DNA of 64,000 nucleotides, taken from contig NZ_LT629787.1 of the NCBI RefSeq assembly GCF_900105655.1, forward strand, positions 3,348,001-3,412,000, read 5' to 3'. This DNA is from Halopseudomonas salegens (GTDB lineage: Bacteria; Pseudomonadota; Gammaproteobacteria; Pseudomonadales; Pseudomonadaceae). The notes beneath the pieces were generated by a model. That model was not told the origin of the DNA. It did not search any database and worked only from the letters and a program-made list of their open reading frames with translations. Shown here piece by piece: positions 30,197-42,081 of this stretch. Within the stretch, counting starts at the first letter, position 1; each line of letters begins with the position of its first letter. Position numbers and translations under genes: made by a program.

Positions 30197-30307
30197 TGCC
30201 GAGTTGGCGTACTGCCCGGCTGGACCGTTAGATGCCAGGGATGGCATCTACGAGCCTACAGGGAAGTATTTACGGCGTGTCCAGCCGGGCAGTACGCCAA
30301 CTCGGCA
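30197..30307. repeat. Large palindromic intergenic element, copy 2 (inverted)
   Basis: Perfect 29-bp arms at 30197-30225 and 30279-30307 enclose a 53-bp core that is the reverse complement of the copy 1 core apart from seven bases. Outer TGCCG and inner TGGAC ends are shared with copy 1; the rest of each arm differs. A GTGCATTC word flanks both copies on the corresponding side. It lies downstream of aroE. The 220 bp between the two copies hold no convincing gene. Confidence 0.9.
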
Positions 30308-30329
30308 ACCCTGCACACATTAAATATTC

Positions 30330-31135
30330 CTATCGCAAAGCTTCCAAAACTGCTTGAGTCTCAGGCCGCACACCGCGCCAGAGCAAAAAAGCCTCGGCAG
30401 CCTGTTCGACCAGCATGCCCAGCCCATCGATACAGCGTGCCGCATCGTGCTCGGCAGCCCAGCGATTGAAAGCGGTGGGGGCTTTGGCATACATCATGTC
30501 GTAGCAGACCGTGTGGCCGGGCTTGATCAGGTGGGTAGAAATGGCTGGGACGCTGCCGCCAAGACTGGCTGACGTCGCATTGATGATCAGATCCACCGGC
30601 TCCTCGATCCACTCAAAGCCCGCCGCACTGATAGGCCCCAGATCAGCGAACAGGGTAGCCAGTTCCTCCGCCTTGCTCACGGTACGGTTGACCACGCAGA
30701 GTTGCTCCGGCCCTGCCGCCAACAAGGGCTGAATCACCCCGCGTGCCGCACCACCGGCACCCACCAACAGAATACGCAGCCCCTTGAGCGGCAGCTGGTT
30801 GTTTACCTCAATATCGCGCACCAGCCCCTTGCCATCGGTGTTGTCGCCCAGGAGCGTGCCATCGGGCAAGCGCTGAATGGTATTCACCGCGCCGGCGCGT
30901 TCCGCCGCCGGCGTGTGCTGGTCCACCAGCGACCAGGCCTGCTCCTTGAAGGGTACGGTAATATTGACGCCCAGACCGGTCGCCAGAAAATCACGCAAGG
31001 TGCCGGCAAAGTCATCCAGCGGTGCCAACAGGGCGCGGTATTCAAGATCCTGTCCGGTTTGTCGGGCAAAGAGGGCATGAATCTGCGGTGACTTGCTGTG
31101 CTCGATCGGGTTACCGATAACCGCATACTGGTCCA

Positions 31136-31136
<1 letters not shown>
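30330..31136 (-). CDS. aroE: Shikimate dehydrogenase
   Basis: A 268-residue NADPH enzyme that reduces 3-dehydroshikimate to shikimate in chorismate synthesis. [12 protein letters not shown] binds shikimate, NITVPFKE carries the catalytic Lys, and [10 protein letters not shown] is the nucleotide-binding turn, followed by VNRTVSKA. Its ATG overlaps the hemF stop by one base. It is the last gene of a tsaC-hemF-aroE run. Confidence 0.96.
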
Positions 31137-32637
<1,501 letters not shown>

Positions 32638-32711
32638 GCCAACTCCTCAACATTCGCACCGGCAACAAGAACCGGCCTATGGGGCGACACTAGCCGGTTG
32701 CCAGCACAAGC

Positions 32712-33827
32712 TCAAGTAGCTTGCCGGCAATAACCCTGCGGGCTGTTGATGACCTGACCGTCGAGTTCCAGCTCCATCAGACGTTGCAACACCTGATGCA
32801 CCGGCAAGTCAGTTTGCAGGCTGAGCCAATCGGCGGTTACCGGCTCGCTATCCAACCAGCGAAGCAAGGGATCTTGCCTGGCTGCGGGACCCGCTGCAGC
32901 GGCCTGACTGGCACTCAGGGCAGCGACCAGGGGTAGCTTCAAGACTTGCAACACATCCTGCACACACTCCACCAGGTGAGCGCCATCACGCAACAACCGG
33001 TGACAGCCGCGAGCCTGCGGGTTATGGATGGAGCCAGGCATGGCAAACAGCTCACGATTCTGCTCCAGTGCCAGCCGAGCGGTAATCAGGGAACCGCTGT
33101 TGAGGCTGGCCTCGACCACCAGCGTACCGAGGCTCAGCCCGCTGATAATTCGGTTTCGAGTGGGAAACTGTCCGGGTTGCGGTCCCATATCCGGCCAGAA
33201 TGTCGACACCAGGGCTCCACCCTGCTCAACGATGCGTTCAGCCAGGTGCGCATGGCGTTTCGGATAGCAACGCTGCAAGCCGGTACCCCAGACAGCCACC
33301 GTCTGGCCACCGCCATCCAGTGCGCCCTGATGGGCGGCGGCATCAATACCTAATGCCATGCCACTGGTGACGGTCAGACCAGCCTGCGCAAAGGCCTCGG
33401 CAAAAGCGCGCGCCGTACCGCCACCGCGCGGGCTGGGATGACGGGTGCCAACCATGGCCAACTGCGGGTCCTCCAGCAACGCCCGATTGCCGCGGACAAA
33501 AAGCACCAGAGGCGGGTCGGCAATTTCGTTCAGTTGGGCAGGGTATCCGGGCTCATTCAGGCACAAAAGGTGATTGGTACTGTCTGCCAACCAGTTCTCA
33601 ACAACCTCCAGCCGCTGGGGTAACGCACTGTTTCCCTGCTGTAATTCGAGCAGTGCGTCGACCGTGGCTGGCCGCAGCCCCAATGCACGCAGGCTGGCTG
33701 GTGCGAGATCAAACACAGCAGTGAGGTCAGTCAGTTGTTCACGCAGGCGCTGCAGCGATCGTGGCCCCAGACCGGGCAACAGGGCAAGCAGCAACCAGCG
33801 ACGCTGACCGGGGGAAAGACAAGACAT
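32712..33827 (-). CDS. dprA: DNA-processing protein DprA
   Basis: A 371-residue protein that loads RecA on incoming single strands in natural transformation. It has an N-terminal helical SAM-like part (LLPGLGPRSLQRLRE), the Rossmann core with VGTRHPSPRGGGTARAFAEA and SGMALGIDAAAHQGAL, the FPTRNRIISGLS segment, and a C-terminal winged helix (DWLSLQTDLPVHQVLQRLME). Length matches Pseudomonas DprA. A strong terminator lies just upstream, so it is probably transcribed apart from tsaP. Confidence 0.95.
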   Translation of the reverse strand: MSCLSPGQRRWLLLALLPGLGPRSLQRLREQLTDLTAVFDLAPASLRALGLRPATVDALLELQQGNSALPQRLEVVENWLADSTNHLLCLNEPGYPAQLNEIADPPLVLFVRGNRALLEDPQLAMVGTRHPSPRGGGTARAFAEAFAQAGLTVTSGMALGIDAAAHQGALDGGGQTVAVWGTGLQRCYPKRHAHLAERIVEQGGALVSTFWPDMGPQPGQFPTRNRIISGLSLGTLVVEASLNSGSLITARLALEQNRELFAMPGSIHNPQARGCHRLLRDGAHLVECVQDVLQVLKLPLVAALSASQAAAAGPAARQDPLLRWLDSEPVTADWLSLQTDLPVHQVLQRLMELELDGQVINSPQGYCRQAT

Positions 33828-33860
33828 GGCAGATCATCCTTGATCGTTTAAAAGGAAAAA

Positions 33861-33880
33861 AGCCCGTCATCGGACGGGCT
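33861..33880 (-). terminator. Intrinsic terminator after tsaP
   Basis: AGCCCGTC at 33861-33868 pairs perfectly with GACGGGCT at 33873-33880 around a 4-nt loop. On the minus strand it is followed by a run of six U and further U-rich sequence. It lies between the end of the LysM gene and dprA. Confidence 0.88.
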
Positions 33881-33918
33881 TTGCAGTACCACATGGCTGG
33901 CTGATGCCAGCCGATGAC

Positions 33919-34944
33919 TCAGGGGTTGCGAACCTCATCCATGATCGCCATCTGGCGACTGGCGTTAACCACAACACCATAGCTCATCTTGTCATAGACG
34001 CGGAAAGCCATGAGCAGGCCGGCACGCTCGGCAGGCAGGCGTACACGCTCGTTCTGGATACGATCACGCACCAGTTCACCGGTCTTGTGGATAGCCAGAA
34101 TATTGCCTTCTTCCAGGCCGTCACGGGCACCCTTGTTGATGATCACGACATCATACAGACCGATCTGGGTCACGCCATTGGGCACATCCAGAATCACGCC
34201 ATCAATGCTGGTGTTCGGGTCACTGGGGAAAAAAGTCGAGGCCACCGGACGCTCTTCAGTCTCCAGCAGACGATCGCCAATGCGAACTTCCTGACGGCTG
34301 CGGCTAATATCCAGGGTAACGATATCCTCATCAATCGCACGTACATTGGCGTTGCCGATATCCTGAATATGCAGACCGAGGTATTCGCCGGTTTGCGGAT
34401 CCGTGTAGCTGCTGCCACGACGGTAAATACCGAAGGCACGGCTGTTGTCGTCGACTTCGCCACGGGCATATACCCGACCACCAGCGCCCTGAATGACACT
34501 TTCCGCCTGGCCACCAATCACATAGGGAGCCTGCTCCATGGTCGCAGGATCGTCCAGAATGCGTCCGGCCTGGAGAAAGGCATTGATCGCTTCCAGGGGA
34601 ATGGTCGGAATGGCTTCGGCAACCGGGGTGCTGCGAACACCTGGCGACAGTCGAATGGTTCCGCCCTGACCTCGCGCCACAGTCAGTCTCGGCTGACCAT
34701 CAATGTAGACCAGTGAAACAACATCACCCGGGTAGATCAGATGCGGATTGTCTATTTGCGGATTGGCGTGCCAGATTTCCGGCCATTTCCAGGGCAGGCT
34801 GAGAAAGCGCCCGGCAATATCCCAGAGTGTATCCCCGCGCACCACGGTATACTGCTCCGGGTGACCGTCTCTAAAAACAGACTCCTGCGCCATGGCCCAA
34901 AAGCTCATTGACAGCAAAAGGAGGCCGACTAGTGTTTTCCTCAT
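33919..34944 (-). CDS. tsaP: LysM-domain periplasmic protein, TsaP type
   Basis: A 341-residue exported protein. A signal peptide MRKTLVGLLLLSMSFWAMAQ is followed at once by a LysM peptidoglycan-binding domain (QYTVVRGDTLWDIAGRFL, then NPHLIYPGDVVSLVY). The rest is beta-rich and FlgT-like. The position upstream of def-fmt on the opposite strand is that of Pseudomonas tsaP, whose product ties the type IV pilus secretin to the cell wall. The open frame extends further upstream, but ATG 34944 gives the signal peptide, with AAGGG before it. Confidence 0.82.
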   Translation of the reverse strand: MRKTLVGLLLLSMSFWAMAQESVFRDGHPEQYTVVRGDTLWDIAGRFLSLPWKWPEIWHANPQIDNPHLIYPGDVVSLVYIDGQPRLTVARGQGGTIRLSPGVRSTPVAEAIPTIPLEAINAFLQAGRILDDPATMEQAPYVIGGQAESVIQGAGGRVYARGEVDDNSRAFGIYRRGSSYTDPQTGEYLGLHIQDIGNANVRAIDEDIVTLDISRSRQEVRIGDRLLETEERPVASTFFPSDPNTSIDGVILDVPNGVTQIGLYDVVIINKGARDGLEEGNILAIHKTGELVRDRIQNERVRLPAERAGLLMAFRVYDKMSYGVVVNASRQMAIMDEVRNP

Positions 34945-35080
34945 GACATGAATCCCTTTATTATAGAGGCCAGCATCCTGGTCCGAGACGACGCACTTTG
35001 CCGGACCTGTTGATTTCCTAGCTGCTAGCCATCTTAGCAGCACCCACTGGATTTATTCCACAAATGCAGTAAAAACCGCT

Positions 35081-35593
35081 ATGGCTATTTTGACAATACT
35101 TGAATTTCCCGATACGCGCCTGCGTACCGTGGCCAAACCGGTGGCGGAAGTAGACGAGCGTATTCGCCAGTTAGTCGATGACATGTTCGAGACCATGTAT
35201 GCTGCGCCGGGCATTGGCCTCGCGGCCACACAGGTCAACGTGCATGAACGCGTCATCGTGATTGACGTGTCTGACGACAACAGCGAGCCCCTGGTATTTA
35301 TCAATCCGGAGCTTGAGCCACTGACTGACGAGCTGGAAGAAATGCAGGAAGGTTGCCTGTCCGTACCCGGCTTCTACGAGAACGTGGTGCGTCCGGAACG
35401 TGTTCGGGTCAAGGCCCTGGGGCGTGACGGCCAACCCTTCGAGCGTGTGCTGGAAGGCCTGCTCGCCGTGTGCATCCAGCATGAATGCGACCACCTGAAC
35501 GGCAAGCTCTTTGTTGATTACCTGTCCAATCTCAAGCGCAATCGCATCCGCAAGAAGCTGGAAAAGATTCACCGTACCCAGGCCAGCGCTTGA
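35081..35593 (+). CDS. def: Peptide deformylase
   Basis: A 170-residue metal hydrolase that removes the formyl group from nascent proteins. The three family motifs are [17 protein letters not shown] (metal Cys) and QHECDHLNG (His134, catalytic Glu135, His138). It is divergent from tsaP and starts the def-fmt-rsmB-trkA-trkH run. A hairpin follows it before fmt. Confidence 0.97.
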   Translation: MAILTILEFPDTRLRTVAKPVAEVDERIRQLVDDMFETMYAAPGIGLAATQVNVHERVIVIDVSDDNSEPLVFINPELEPLTDELEEMQEGCLSVPGFYENVVRPERVRVKALGRDGQPFERVLEGLLAVCIQHECDHLNGKLFVDYLSNLKRNRIRKKLEKIHRTQASA

Positions 35594-35612
35594 GGCTTTC
35601 CAACCAGACAGC

Positions 35613-35640
35613 AAGGCTTGCTTCGGCAAGCCTTTTGTTT
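35613..35640 (+). terminator. Hairpin with TTCG loop and T-rich tail between def and fmt
   Basis: AAGGCTTGC at 35613-35621 pairs with GCAAGCCTT at 35626-35634 around the very stable UUCG tetraloop, and TTGTTT follows. It looks like an intrinsic terminator or attenuator inside an otherwise continuous gene run and ends 10 bp before the fmt start, so it could also affect the fmt ribosome site. Confidence 0.7.
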
Positions 35641-35650
35641 ACGAGGCGCC

Positions 35651-36610
35651 ATGAACGCTGCTGACCTACGTTTGATCTTCGCCGGCACTCCAGACTTCGC
35701 CGCCGCTCACCTGCAAGCCCTGCTTGACGCCAAACTGAATGTGGTTGCCGTATATACCCAGCCTGATCGTCCGGCTGGACGCGGCCACAAACTGGCCATG
35801 AGCGCAGTCAAGCAACTTGCACTCCAGCATGAACTGCCGGTGTCTCAACCCGCCAGCCTGAAGAGTCCCGAGGCGCAGGCCGAGCTGGCCGCGCTGAAGC
35901 CGGACCTGATGGTGGTCGTGGCATACGGGCTGATTCTGCCGCAATCAGTGCTGGATATTCCGCGCCTGGGCTGTATCAACAGTCATGCTTCACTGTTGCC
36001 ACGCTGGCGGGGTGCAGCGCCCATCCAGCGTGCTATCGAGGCCGGGGATAGCCAAAGTGGGGTGACCATCATGCAGATGGAAGCCGGGCTGGATACAGGT
36101 CCCATGCTACTCAAACAACAGACCGCAATCAGTCCGGAAGATACCGGTGGCAGCCTGCATGATCGCCTGGCGCTGTTGGGCGCGACGGCCTTGCCGGAAG
36201 CGATCAACGGTCTGGCACAGGGGACGCTGTCAGTGGAAGTGCAGGATGATGCCCAGGCCTGCTATGCGCACAAGCTGAGCAAGGCCGACGGCCTGATCGA
36301 CTGGCAACTGCCCGCTGCTGTTCTGGTTGATCGTATTCGTGCCTTCAATCCCTGGCCGCTGACCCAGGCACGCTTGCAGGACACAGTCATAAAGCTGTGG
36401 GCTGCCGAGCTGAGCGATAACCCATCCAGTGGCCAGCCCGGCGAAATCCTTGCTGCTGACCGTAATGGCCTGGTGGTCGCCTGTGGAGACGGTGCGCTGC
36501 GCCTGATCCGAATGCAGCTTCCCGGGGGCAAACCTCTGACCTTTGCTGATCTGTATAACGCGCGCCGCGACCAGTTTACTCCCGGCCTGCTGCTGGAAAA
36601 CGGTCAGTGA
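35651..36610 (+). CDS. fmt: Methionyl-tRNA formyltransferase
   Basis: A 319-residue enzyme that formylates initiator Met-tRNA using 10-formyl-tetrahydrofolate. It has [16 protein letters not shown] at the start, the catalytic [16 protein letters not shown] region, GLDTGPML, and a C-terminal tRNA-binding barrel. An upstream TTG at 35618 is in frame, but it lies in the hairpin stem; ATG 35651 with GAGG upstream is the family start. Its stop overlaps the GTG of rsmB. Confidence 0.97.
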   Translation: MNAADLRLIFAGTPDFAAAHLQALLDAKLNVVAVYTQPDRPAGRGHKLAMSAVKQLALQHELPVSQPASLKSPEAQAELAALKPDLMVVVAYGLILPQSVLDIPRLGCINSHASLLPRWRGAAPIQRAIEAGDSQSGVTIMQMEAGLDTGPMLLKQQTAISPEDTGGSLHDRLALLGATALPEAINGLAQGTLSVEVQDDAQACYAHKLSKADGLIDWQLPAAVLVDRIRAFNPWPLTQARLQDTVIKLWAAELSDNPSSGQPGEILAADRNGLVVACGDGALRLIRMQLPGGKPLTFADLYNARRDQFTPGLLLENGQ

Positions 36611-37947
36611 GCCCCCGGCTGGCCGCCTGCCGCGCCCTACTGCCCGTCTTGCAAGGCAAAGCCTCACTGGGCAGCAGCCTGCCCGAGCAGCAAACCAGAG
36701 TTGCCGACCGTGACCGGCCGCTGGTCCAGGAGCTGGCCTTCGGCACGGCACGCTGGTATCCACGACTGATGGCGTTGACCAGTCGCTGTCTGGAAAAGCC
36801 GTTCAAGCCAGCCGATCTGGATATTCAGCTTCTGCTGCTGCTGGGTTGCTACCAGCTGCTTTACACCCGCATCCCGCCCCATGCCGCTATCGGGGAAACC
36901 GTGGATCAGGCCAGTGCACTGAAGAAATCCTGGGCCAAGGGGGTGATCAATGCCGTGTTGCGCCGGGTGCAGCGTGAACAAGGCGAGCTGCTGGCCAGTA
37001 TCGATCAGCAACCTCATCTTCGTCTGGCGCACCCCCGCTGGCTCTACAAACGTCTGAGTGCTGACTGGCCTGAACAACTGGAAAGTATCTGCCAGGCCAA
37101 CAACGGCCACCCGCCACTTATCCTGCGGGTTAACCCGCTGCGCCAGTCACGGGCTGACTATCTGGCGCAACTGACTGCCGTCGACATTGCCGCCAGCGCC
37201 TGCGAGCATGCTGCCCAGGGCATTCGCCTGGATACCCCGCAGGATGTCACCCAATTGCCCGGCTTCAGCGCCGGTTGTGTCAGTGTGCAGGATGAAGCTG
37301 CGCAACTGGCTGCGCCGCTGCTCGAACTGAAACCCGGCCAACGCGTGCTGGATGCCTGCTGTGCACCCGGTGGCAAAACCGGACAGATTGCCGAGCTGCA
37401 ACCGCACCTGGGTCATTTACTGGCACTGGATCTGGAGCCGGCGCGCCTGCAACGGGTGGCAGACAATCTGCAACGCCTGGGCCTTTCGGCAGAGCTCAAA
37501 GCCGCCGACGGTCGTGATCTGGCTGCCTGGTGGGATGGCCAGCCATTTGACCGCATTCTGCTCGATGCCCCCTGTTCCGCCACCGGCGTGATTCGCCGCC
37601 ATCCGGATATCAAGCTGACGCGCAAGGCGGATGATATTGCCGCCCTGGCCCAACTTCAGGGCGAACTCCTCGATCGCTTGTGGCAGACCCTGTCGGTTGG
37701 CGGCATTCTGGTCTATGCCACCTGCTCGGTACTGCCGGCAGAGAACCGTGACGTGATTGCCGCCTTCTTGCAGCGCCAGCCGGGCGCCCGGGAGTTGTCG
37801 GTGGCGGTTGGTGCCGGCCTGGCCGACCAGCATGGCCGGCAGTTATTTCCGCAGGAAAATGGGCATGATGGCTTTTATCTGGCCAAACTGGTAAAAATTG
37901 CCGCCAGTTCTACTTCCGCGCAGCGGCCAATGGAGTCTGCACCATGA
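36607..37947 (+). CDS. rsmB: 16S rRNA (cytosine-967-C5)-methyltransferase
   Basis: A 446-residue enzyme starting with GTG that overlaps the fmt stop. An N-terminal NusB-like RNA-binding part (about 1-140; [20 protein letters not shown]) precedes the methyltransferase domain. The SAM site is [18 protein letters not shown], and the two active cysteines are in [13 protein letters not shown] and [11 protein letters not shown]. Its stop overlaps trkA by 4 bp. Confidence 0.96.
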   Translation: MSPRLAACRALLPVLQGKASLGSSLPEQQTRVADRDRPLVQELAFGTARWYPRLMALTSRCLEKPFKPADLDIQLLLLLGCYQLLYTRIPPHAAIGETVDQASALKKSWAKGVINAVLRRVQREQGELLASIDQQPHLRLAHPRWLYKRLSADWPEQLESICQANNGHPPLILRVNPLRQSRADYLAQLTAVDIAASACEHAAQGIRLDTPQDVTQLPGFSAGCVSVQDEAAQLAAPLLELKPGQRVLDACCAPGGKTGQIAELQPHLGHLLALDLEPARLQRVADNLQRLGLSAELKAADGRDLAAWWDGQPFDRILLDAPCSATGVIRRHPDIKLTRKADDIAALAQLQGELLDRLWQTLSVGGILVYATCSVLPAENRDVIAAFLQRQPGARELSVAVGAGLADQHGRQLFPQENGHDGFYLAKLVKIAASSTSAQRPMESAP

Positions 37948-39317
37948 AAATCATCATCCTGGGTGCTGGCCAGGTCGGCGCCAGTGTTGCCGCCGAGCTG
38001 GCCAGCGAAGCCAATGATATTACCGTGATCGACACAGACGGCCAGCGCCTGCGTGAGCTGGGCGACCGGCTGGATATTCGCACCGTTCAGGGTCGTGGTT
38101 CCTTTCCCACGGTGCTTCGCCAGGCCGGGGCAGATGATGCCGACATGCTGATCGCGGTGACCAGCAGTGATGAAACCAACATGATTGCCTGTCAGGTTGC
38201 TTTCACCCTGTTCAAGACGCCCACCAAGATCGCCCGGGTGCGTGAATCGGCCTACCTGACCCGCGGAGGCCTGTTCAAGAACGCGGCGGTGCCTATCGAT
38301 GTGCTGATCAGCCCGGAGCAGGTGGTCACCAACTACATCAAACGGCTGATCGATAACCCCGGGGCGCTTCAGGTGCTGGATTTTGCCGATGGAAAGGTGC
38401 AGCTGGTGGCCGTGCGCGCCTATTACGGTGGTCCGCTGGTCGGTCAGGAACTGCGTTTTTTGCGCCAACACATGCCCGGAGTCGATACCCGGGTCGCAGC
38501 CATTTTCCGCAAGAACCGCCCGATTCTGCCGCAGGGCGATACCGTGATTGAAGCCGACGATGAGGTCTTCTTTGTCGCTGCGACGCCGGATATTCGCGCG
38601 GTCATGAGTGAGCTAAGACGGCTGGAAAAGAGCAATAAACGCATCATTATTGCCGGCGGTGGCAATATCGGCGAGCGTCTGGCCGAGGCCATCGAAAATC
38701 GCTATCGGGTGAAAATAATCGAAAAAAATCCGGCCCGAGCCGACTATCTGGCACAGAACCTGGATCGCACCGTGGTACTCAGCGGCAGCGCCTCGGACAA
38801 GGAGCTGCTGATCGAAGAGAATATCGAAGAAGTCGATATTTTCTGCGCAGTGACCGATGACGACGAAGCCAATATCATGTCAGCCATGCTGGCCAAGCGG
38901 CTGGGCGCACGCAAGGTGATGGCGCTGATCAACAACCCGGCCTATGTCGATCTGGTCCAGGGCGGCGAAATCGACATTGCCATTTCTCCCTCCCAGGCCA
39001 CCATCGGTACTTTGCTGACCCACGTGCGCCGCGGCGATATCGTCAATGTTTACTCATTGCGCCGCGGGGCGGCAGAGGCCATCGAAGCGATCGCCCATGG
39101 TGATGCGCGCTCATCGCAGGTGATCGGCAAGCCGATCCGGGATATCAAGCTGCCACCAGGCACAACCATTGGTGCTATCGTGCGTGACGAAGAAGTGCTG
39201 ATTGCACATGACTCGACGGTGATTGAGGCTGATGATCATGTGGTGCTCTTTGTGATCGACAAGAAACATATTCGCGATGTGGAACGCCTGTTCCAGGTCG
39301 GACTGACTTTCTTCTGA
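37944..39317 (+). CDS. trkA: Trk potassium uptake protein TrkA
   Basis: A 457-residue peripheral membrane protein that gates the TrkH potassium channel by nucleotide binding. It has two tandem RCK units, each a Rossmann fold plus a TrkA-C domain: [20 protein letters not shown] at the start and [18 protein letters not shown] in the second half. Length is that of the E. coli protein. It is followed 33 bp later by trkH. Confidence 0.97.
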   Translation: MKIIILGAGQVGASVAAELASEANDITVIDTDGQRLRELGDRLDIRTVQGRGSFPTVLRQAGADDADMLIAVTSSDETNMIACQVAFTLFKTPTKIARVRESAYLTRGGLFKNAAVPIDVLISPEQVVTNYIKRLIDNPGALQVLDFADGKVQLVAVRAYYGGPLVGQELRFLRQHMPGVDTRVAAIFRKNRPILPQGDTVIEADDEVFFVAATPDIRAVMSELRRLEKSNKRIIIAGGGNIGERLAEAIENRYRVKIIEKNPARADYLAQNLDRTVVLSGSASDKELLIEENIEEVDIFCAVTDDDEANIMSAMLAKRLGARKVMALINNPAYVDLVQGGEIDIAISPSQATIGTLLTHVRRGDIVNVYSLRRGAAEAIEAIAHGDARSSQVIGKPIRDIKLPPGTTIGAIVRDEEVLIAHDSTVIEADDHVVLFVIDKKHIRDVERLFQVGLTFF

Positions 39318-39350
39318 ACCCTTTCCGACCGGCCTGAGGCTTGCAGCGGC

Positions 39351-40790
39351 ATGCAATATTTTCAGATTCAGCGCATTCTTGGCATTCTGGTCATGCTGTT
39401 CTCCAGCAGCATGCTGCTGCCGGCGCTGGTTGGCTTCTGGTACGGCGAGCCGGCCCTTGAAGCCTTTACCACCTCCTTCCTGATTACCATCGTGGTCGGT
39501 TTTCTGATCTGGTTGCCGGTCAAGGGACAACGCAAGGAATTGCGTACCCGCGATGGCTACCTGATTACCGTACTGTTCTGGCTGGTACTCGGCCTGTTTG
39601 GCGCCATACCGCTGTTCCTGCTGGATATGAGCGTGCCGGACGCCGTGTTTGAATCCTTTTCAGGCATCACGACGACCGGGGCGACGGTGCTCACCGGGCT
39701 GGATGACCTGCCCCGCGCCATGCTGTTCTATCGGCAGATGCTGCAATGGATGGGAGGCATGGGGATCGTGGTTCTGGCGGTTGCCATCTTGCCGATGCTC
39801 GGCGTTGGCGGCATGCAGTTGTACCGGGCAGAAATGCCCGGCCCGCTGAAGGAGAACAAGCTCACGCCGCGCATCGCCGAAACCGCCAAGGTACTCTGGT
39901 TCATCTACGCCGGTCTGACCCTGGCCTGTGCCTTGGCCTACTGGGCCGCCGGGATGGAGCTCTTTGATGCTATCGGCCACAGTTTTTCCACTGTAGCCAT
40001 TGGTGGTTTCTCCACCCACGATGCCAGCATTGGTTATTACGATAGCGCGCTGATCGAAAGCATCTGCATTCTGTTCATGCTGGTCTCGGGCATCAACTTT
40101 GCCCTGCATTTTCTCTCCTGGCGCCAGAAATCGATCAAACACTACTGGCAGGACCCGGAGTGCCGTGCCTATGTCAGTGTGCTGGGTGCCCTGTTTCTGG
40201 TGTGTACTGCCGTACTGATCCATTTCGAGTATTACGATACCTGGACGGTACTGCGCTACAGCGCCTTCCAGGTAGTATCGATAACCACGACTACGGGCTT
40301 TGGCGTCACCGATTTCTCGCTCTGGCCGACACTGCTGCCATTTCTGCTGCTGTATGCCAGTTTTATGGGCGCCTGTGCCGGCTCCACCGGCGGTGGCATG
40401 AAGGTGATCCGGGTACTCTTGCTGTACAAACAGGGCTCACGCGAAACCAAGCGCCTGCTGCACCCGCGCGGGGTATTTCCGGTCAAGCTGGGGGGGCGTG
40501 CGGTGCCGGACCGGATTGTGGAGGCGGTGTGGGGTTTCTGCGCGGTCTACGTGTTCACCTTTGCGGTGATGTTTCTGATGCTGCTCAGCAGCGGGCTGGA
40601 TTTTGTCACTGCGTTTTCAGCCCTGGCGGCCTGCATGAACAATCTCGGCCCGGGTCTGGGCAAGGTAGCCACGCATTACGGTGATCTGGAAGCCGGGGTA
40701 AAATGGATTCTCAGTTTTTCCATGCTGCTGGGCCGGCTCGAGGTGTTTACCCTGCTGGTGATTCTGACACCGATGTTCTGGCGGCGGTAA
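39351..40790 (+). CDS. trkH: Trk potassium transporter membrane subunit TrkH
   Basis: A 479-residue inner-membrane protein with four membrane-pore-membrane repeats. Filter-like loops are visible at SGITTTGATVLTG, HSFSTVAIGGFSTH, STTTGFGVTD-type sequence (VSITTTTGFGVTDF) and ACMNNLGPGLG. With TrkA it takes up potassium. It is last in the run and converges with the PilZ gene; no clear terminator is seen in the 31-bp gap. Confidence 0.96.
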   Translation: MQYFQIQRILGILVMLFSSSMLLPALVGFWYGEPALEAFTTSFLITIVVGFLIWLPVKGQRKELRTRDGYLITVLFWLVLGLFGAIPLFLLDMSVPDAVFESFSGITTTGATVLTGLDDLPRAMLFYRQMLQWMGGMGIVVLAVAILPMLGVGGMQLYRAEMPGPLKENKLTPRIAETAKVLWFIYAGLTLACALAYWAAGMELFDAIGHSFSTVAIGGFSTHDASIGYYDSALIESICILFMLVSGINFALHFLSWRQKSIKHYWQDPECRAYVSVLGALFLVCTAVLIHFEYYDTWTVLRYSAFQVVSITTTTGFGVTDFSLWPTLLPFLLLYASFMGACAGSTGGGMKVIRVLLLYKQGSRETKRLLHPRGVFPVKLGGRAVPDRIVEAVWGFCAVYVFTFAVMFLMLLSSGLDFVTAFSALAACMNNLGPGLGKVATHYGDLEAGVKWILSFSMLLGRLEVFTLLVILTPMFWRR

Positions 40791-40821
40791 GGGGACCTGC
40801 TGCACAGGGAAACTGAGTTGC

Positions 40822-41091
40822 CTATTCGTCATCCACAAACGCCAACCCGACACCATCCCCGGGCACCGAGCGCATCACTCGCATGCGCAGGATCGGCGCT
40901 TCGATTGGCATACCCTGCACCTGGCCTTCTACCTCGGTACCCGGCGGCAATGCAGCCAGTTCAGCGTTCTCAACGAAGACACCGCCGTCAGACAAATCCC
41001 GGGTAAAGCCGAAGACCTCACCCACGTCCGGGTGGGTGATCTTGATCCGTGCCTGCATCATGGTGCGGGGATATTGCCGCTGGTCAGCCAT
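40822..41091 (-). CDS. PilZ-domain protein
   Basis: An 89-residue protein that is a single PilZ domain. The N-terminal RQYPR supplies the arginines of the RxxxR-type cyclic-di-GMP site, and DLSDGGVFVEN is the D/NxSxxG motif. It probably binds cyclic-di-GMP and adjusts motility or surface traits. It lies 22 bp after the lipid A acyltransferase gene on the same strand, the same neighbours as in Pseudomonas. Confidence 0.92.
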   Translation of the reverse strand: MADQRQYPRTMMQARIKITHPDVGEVFGFTRDLSDGGVFVENAELAALPPGTEVEGQVQGMPIEAPILRMRVMRSVPGDGVGLAFVDDE

Positions 41092-41113
41092 GTTTCACTC
41101 CTGAACGGTGGCG

Positions 41114-42001
41114 TTAATACCACTCTTCTTCGCCTTGCGGGCGCTTCTTGAAACGCTTCATGCTCCACATGTACTGACTTGGCCACTGGCGCACATAGCG
41201 CTCCAGGACACTGCTCATGCTGGCAACAGCGGTCTCGGCATCGGCGCTGTACATCGCCTCGGGTGCCGGCTCGACAATCACCTTGAATCCTGAATGATCT
41301 TCCAGCCGGACGCAATGCAAAAACACGCCACGGGCCTGGCCACCTTTTAACAGGTTGGGCACAAATTTGCTGGTTAACGCCTGAATAGCGAAAAAGGGTA
41401 CGAACTCGCCGCTTTTGCGGGCCGGCTCCGGATCCACCGGAATACCGACCGCACCGCCCTGACGCACTTCACGCATGACCATACTGATCCCTTCGCGGGT
41501 TGATGGGGCCAAGCGGTTGCCCAGCTGGGCACGTTGCCGGCGCAGCAAGTCATCAATCGCCTTGAGCTTCGGCGGGCGATAAAAGCCGACCGGGGCGCAG
41601 TGCAGACTGTACCAGTGGTTGAGTACTTCCCAGTTACCCAGATGGCTGGTGATAAAGACCACGCCCTTGTCGCCGTCCAGTGCTTCATGCAGCAGATGCT
41701 CACCTTCCACCTGTTTGACCCGTTTCAGGGTTTTCTCCGGCTTCCATATCCAGGCGCAGGCGCTTTCGGCAAATGTACGCCCACTCTGGATCATGGTCTC
41801 GCGTACCAGGCGCTCACGCTCTGCAGGCTCCAGTTCAGGCATGCAATGCTGCAGGTTGATGCGGGTGACCTCACGCTCGCGATTCGGGAACTGATACATC
41901 GCCCAGCCAACCAGTGCACCCAGGCGTTGTGCCAGGGCAAATGGCAGGCAGGCAAACAGGCGCAGAAAACCGATCGCCACGGCACCCTTGAATTGCTCCA
42001 C
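41114..42001 (-). CDS. Lipid A acyltransferase, LpxL/HtrB family
   Basis: A 295-residue membrane-bound acyltransferase. The catalytic HX4(D/E) motif is in FITSHLGNWEVLN and a GIPVDPEPARKSGEFVPFF segment follows, both typical of HtrB/LpxL enzymes that add secondary acyl chains to lipid A. The open frame extends to 42061, but GTG 42001 has GGAG 7 nt upstream and gives the family N terminus (EQFKGAVAIGFLRL). Its place near glyQ is that of an htrB-type gene in Pseudomonas. The acyl chain preferred is unknown. Confidence 0.9.
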   Translation of the reverse strand: MEQFKGAVAIGFLRLFACLPFALAQRLGALVGWAMYQFPNREREVTRINLQHCMPELEPAERERLVRETMIQSGRTFAESACAWIWKPEKTLKRVKQVEGEHLLHEALDGDKGVVFITSHLGNWEVLNHWYSLHCAPVGFYRPPKLKAIDDLLRRQRAQLGNRLAPSTREGISMVMREVRQGGAVGIPVDPEPARKSGEFVPFFAIQALTSKFVPNLLKGGQARGVFLHCVRLEDHSGFKVIVEPAPEAMYSADAETAVASMSSVLERYVRQWPSQYMWSMKRFKKRPQGEEEWY

Positions 42002-42081
42002 AGACCACTCCGTGCCAGATTGAAAGCTATGCAAAGGCCCTATTGTAAACAGGACACCCAAGTCGCGCGAGTCGCCCCCGG

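Noticed and set aside
29876..30307. The two big hairpins as a CRISPR array or tRNA-like genes
   Set aside because: There are only two copies, in opposite orientation, with no direct-repeat and spacer pattern and no tRNA fold.
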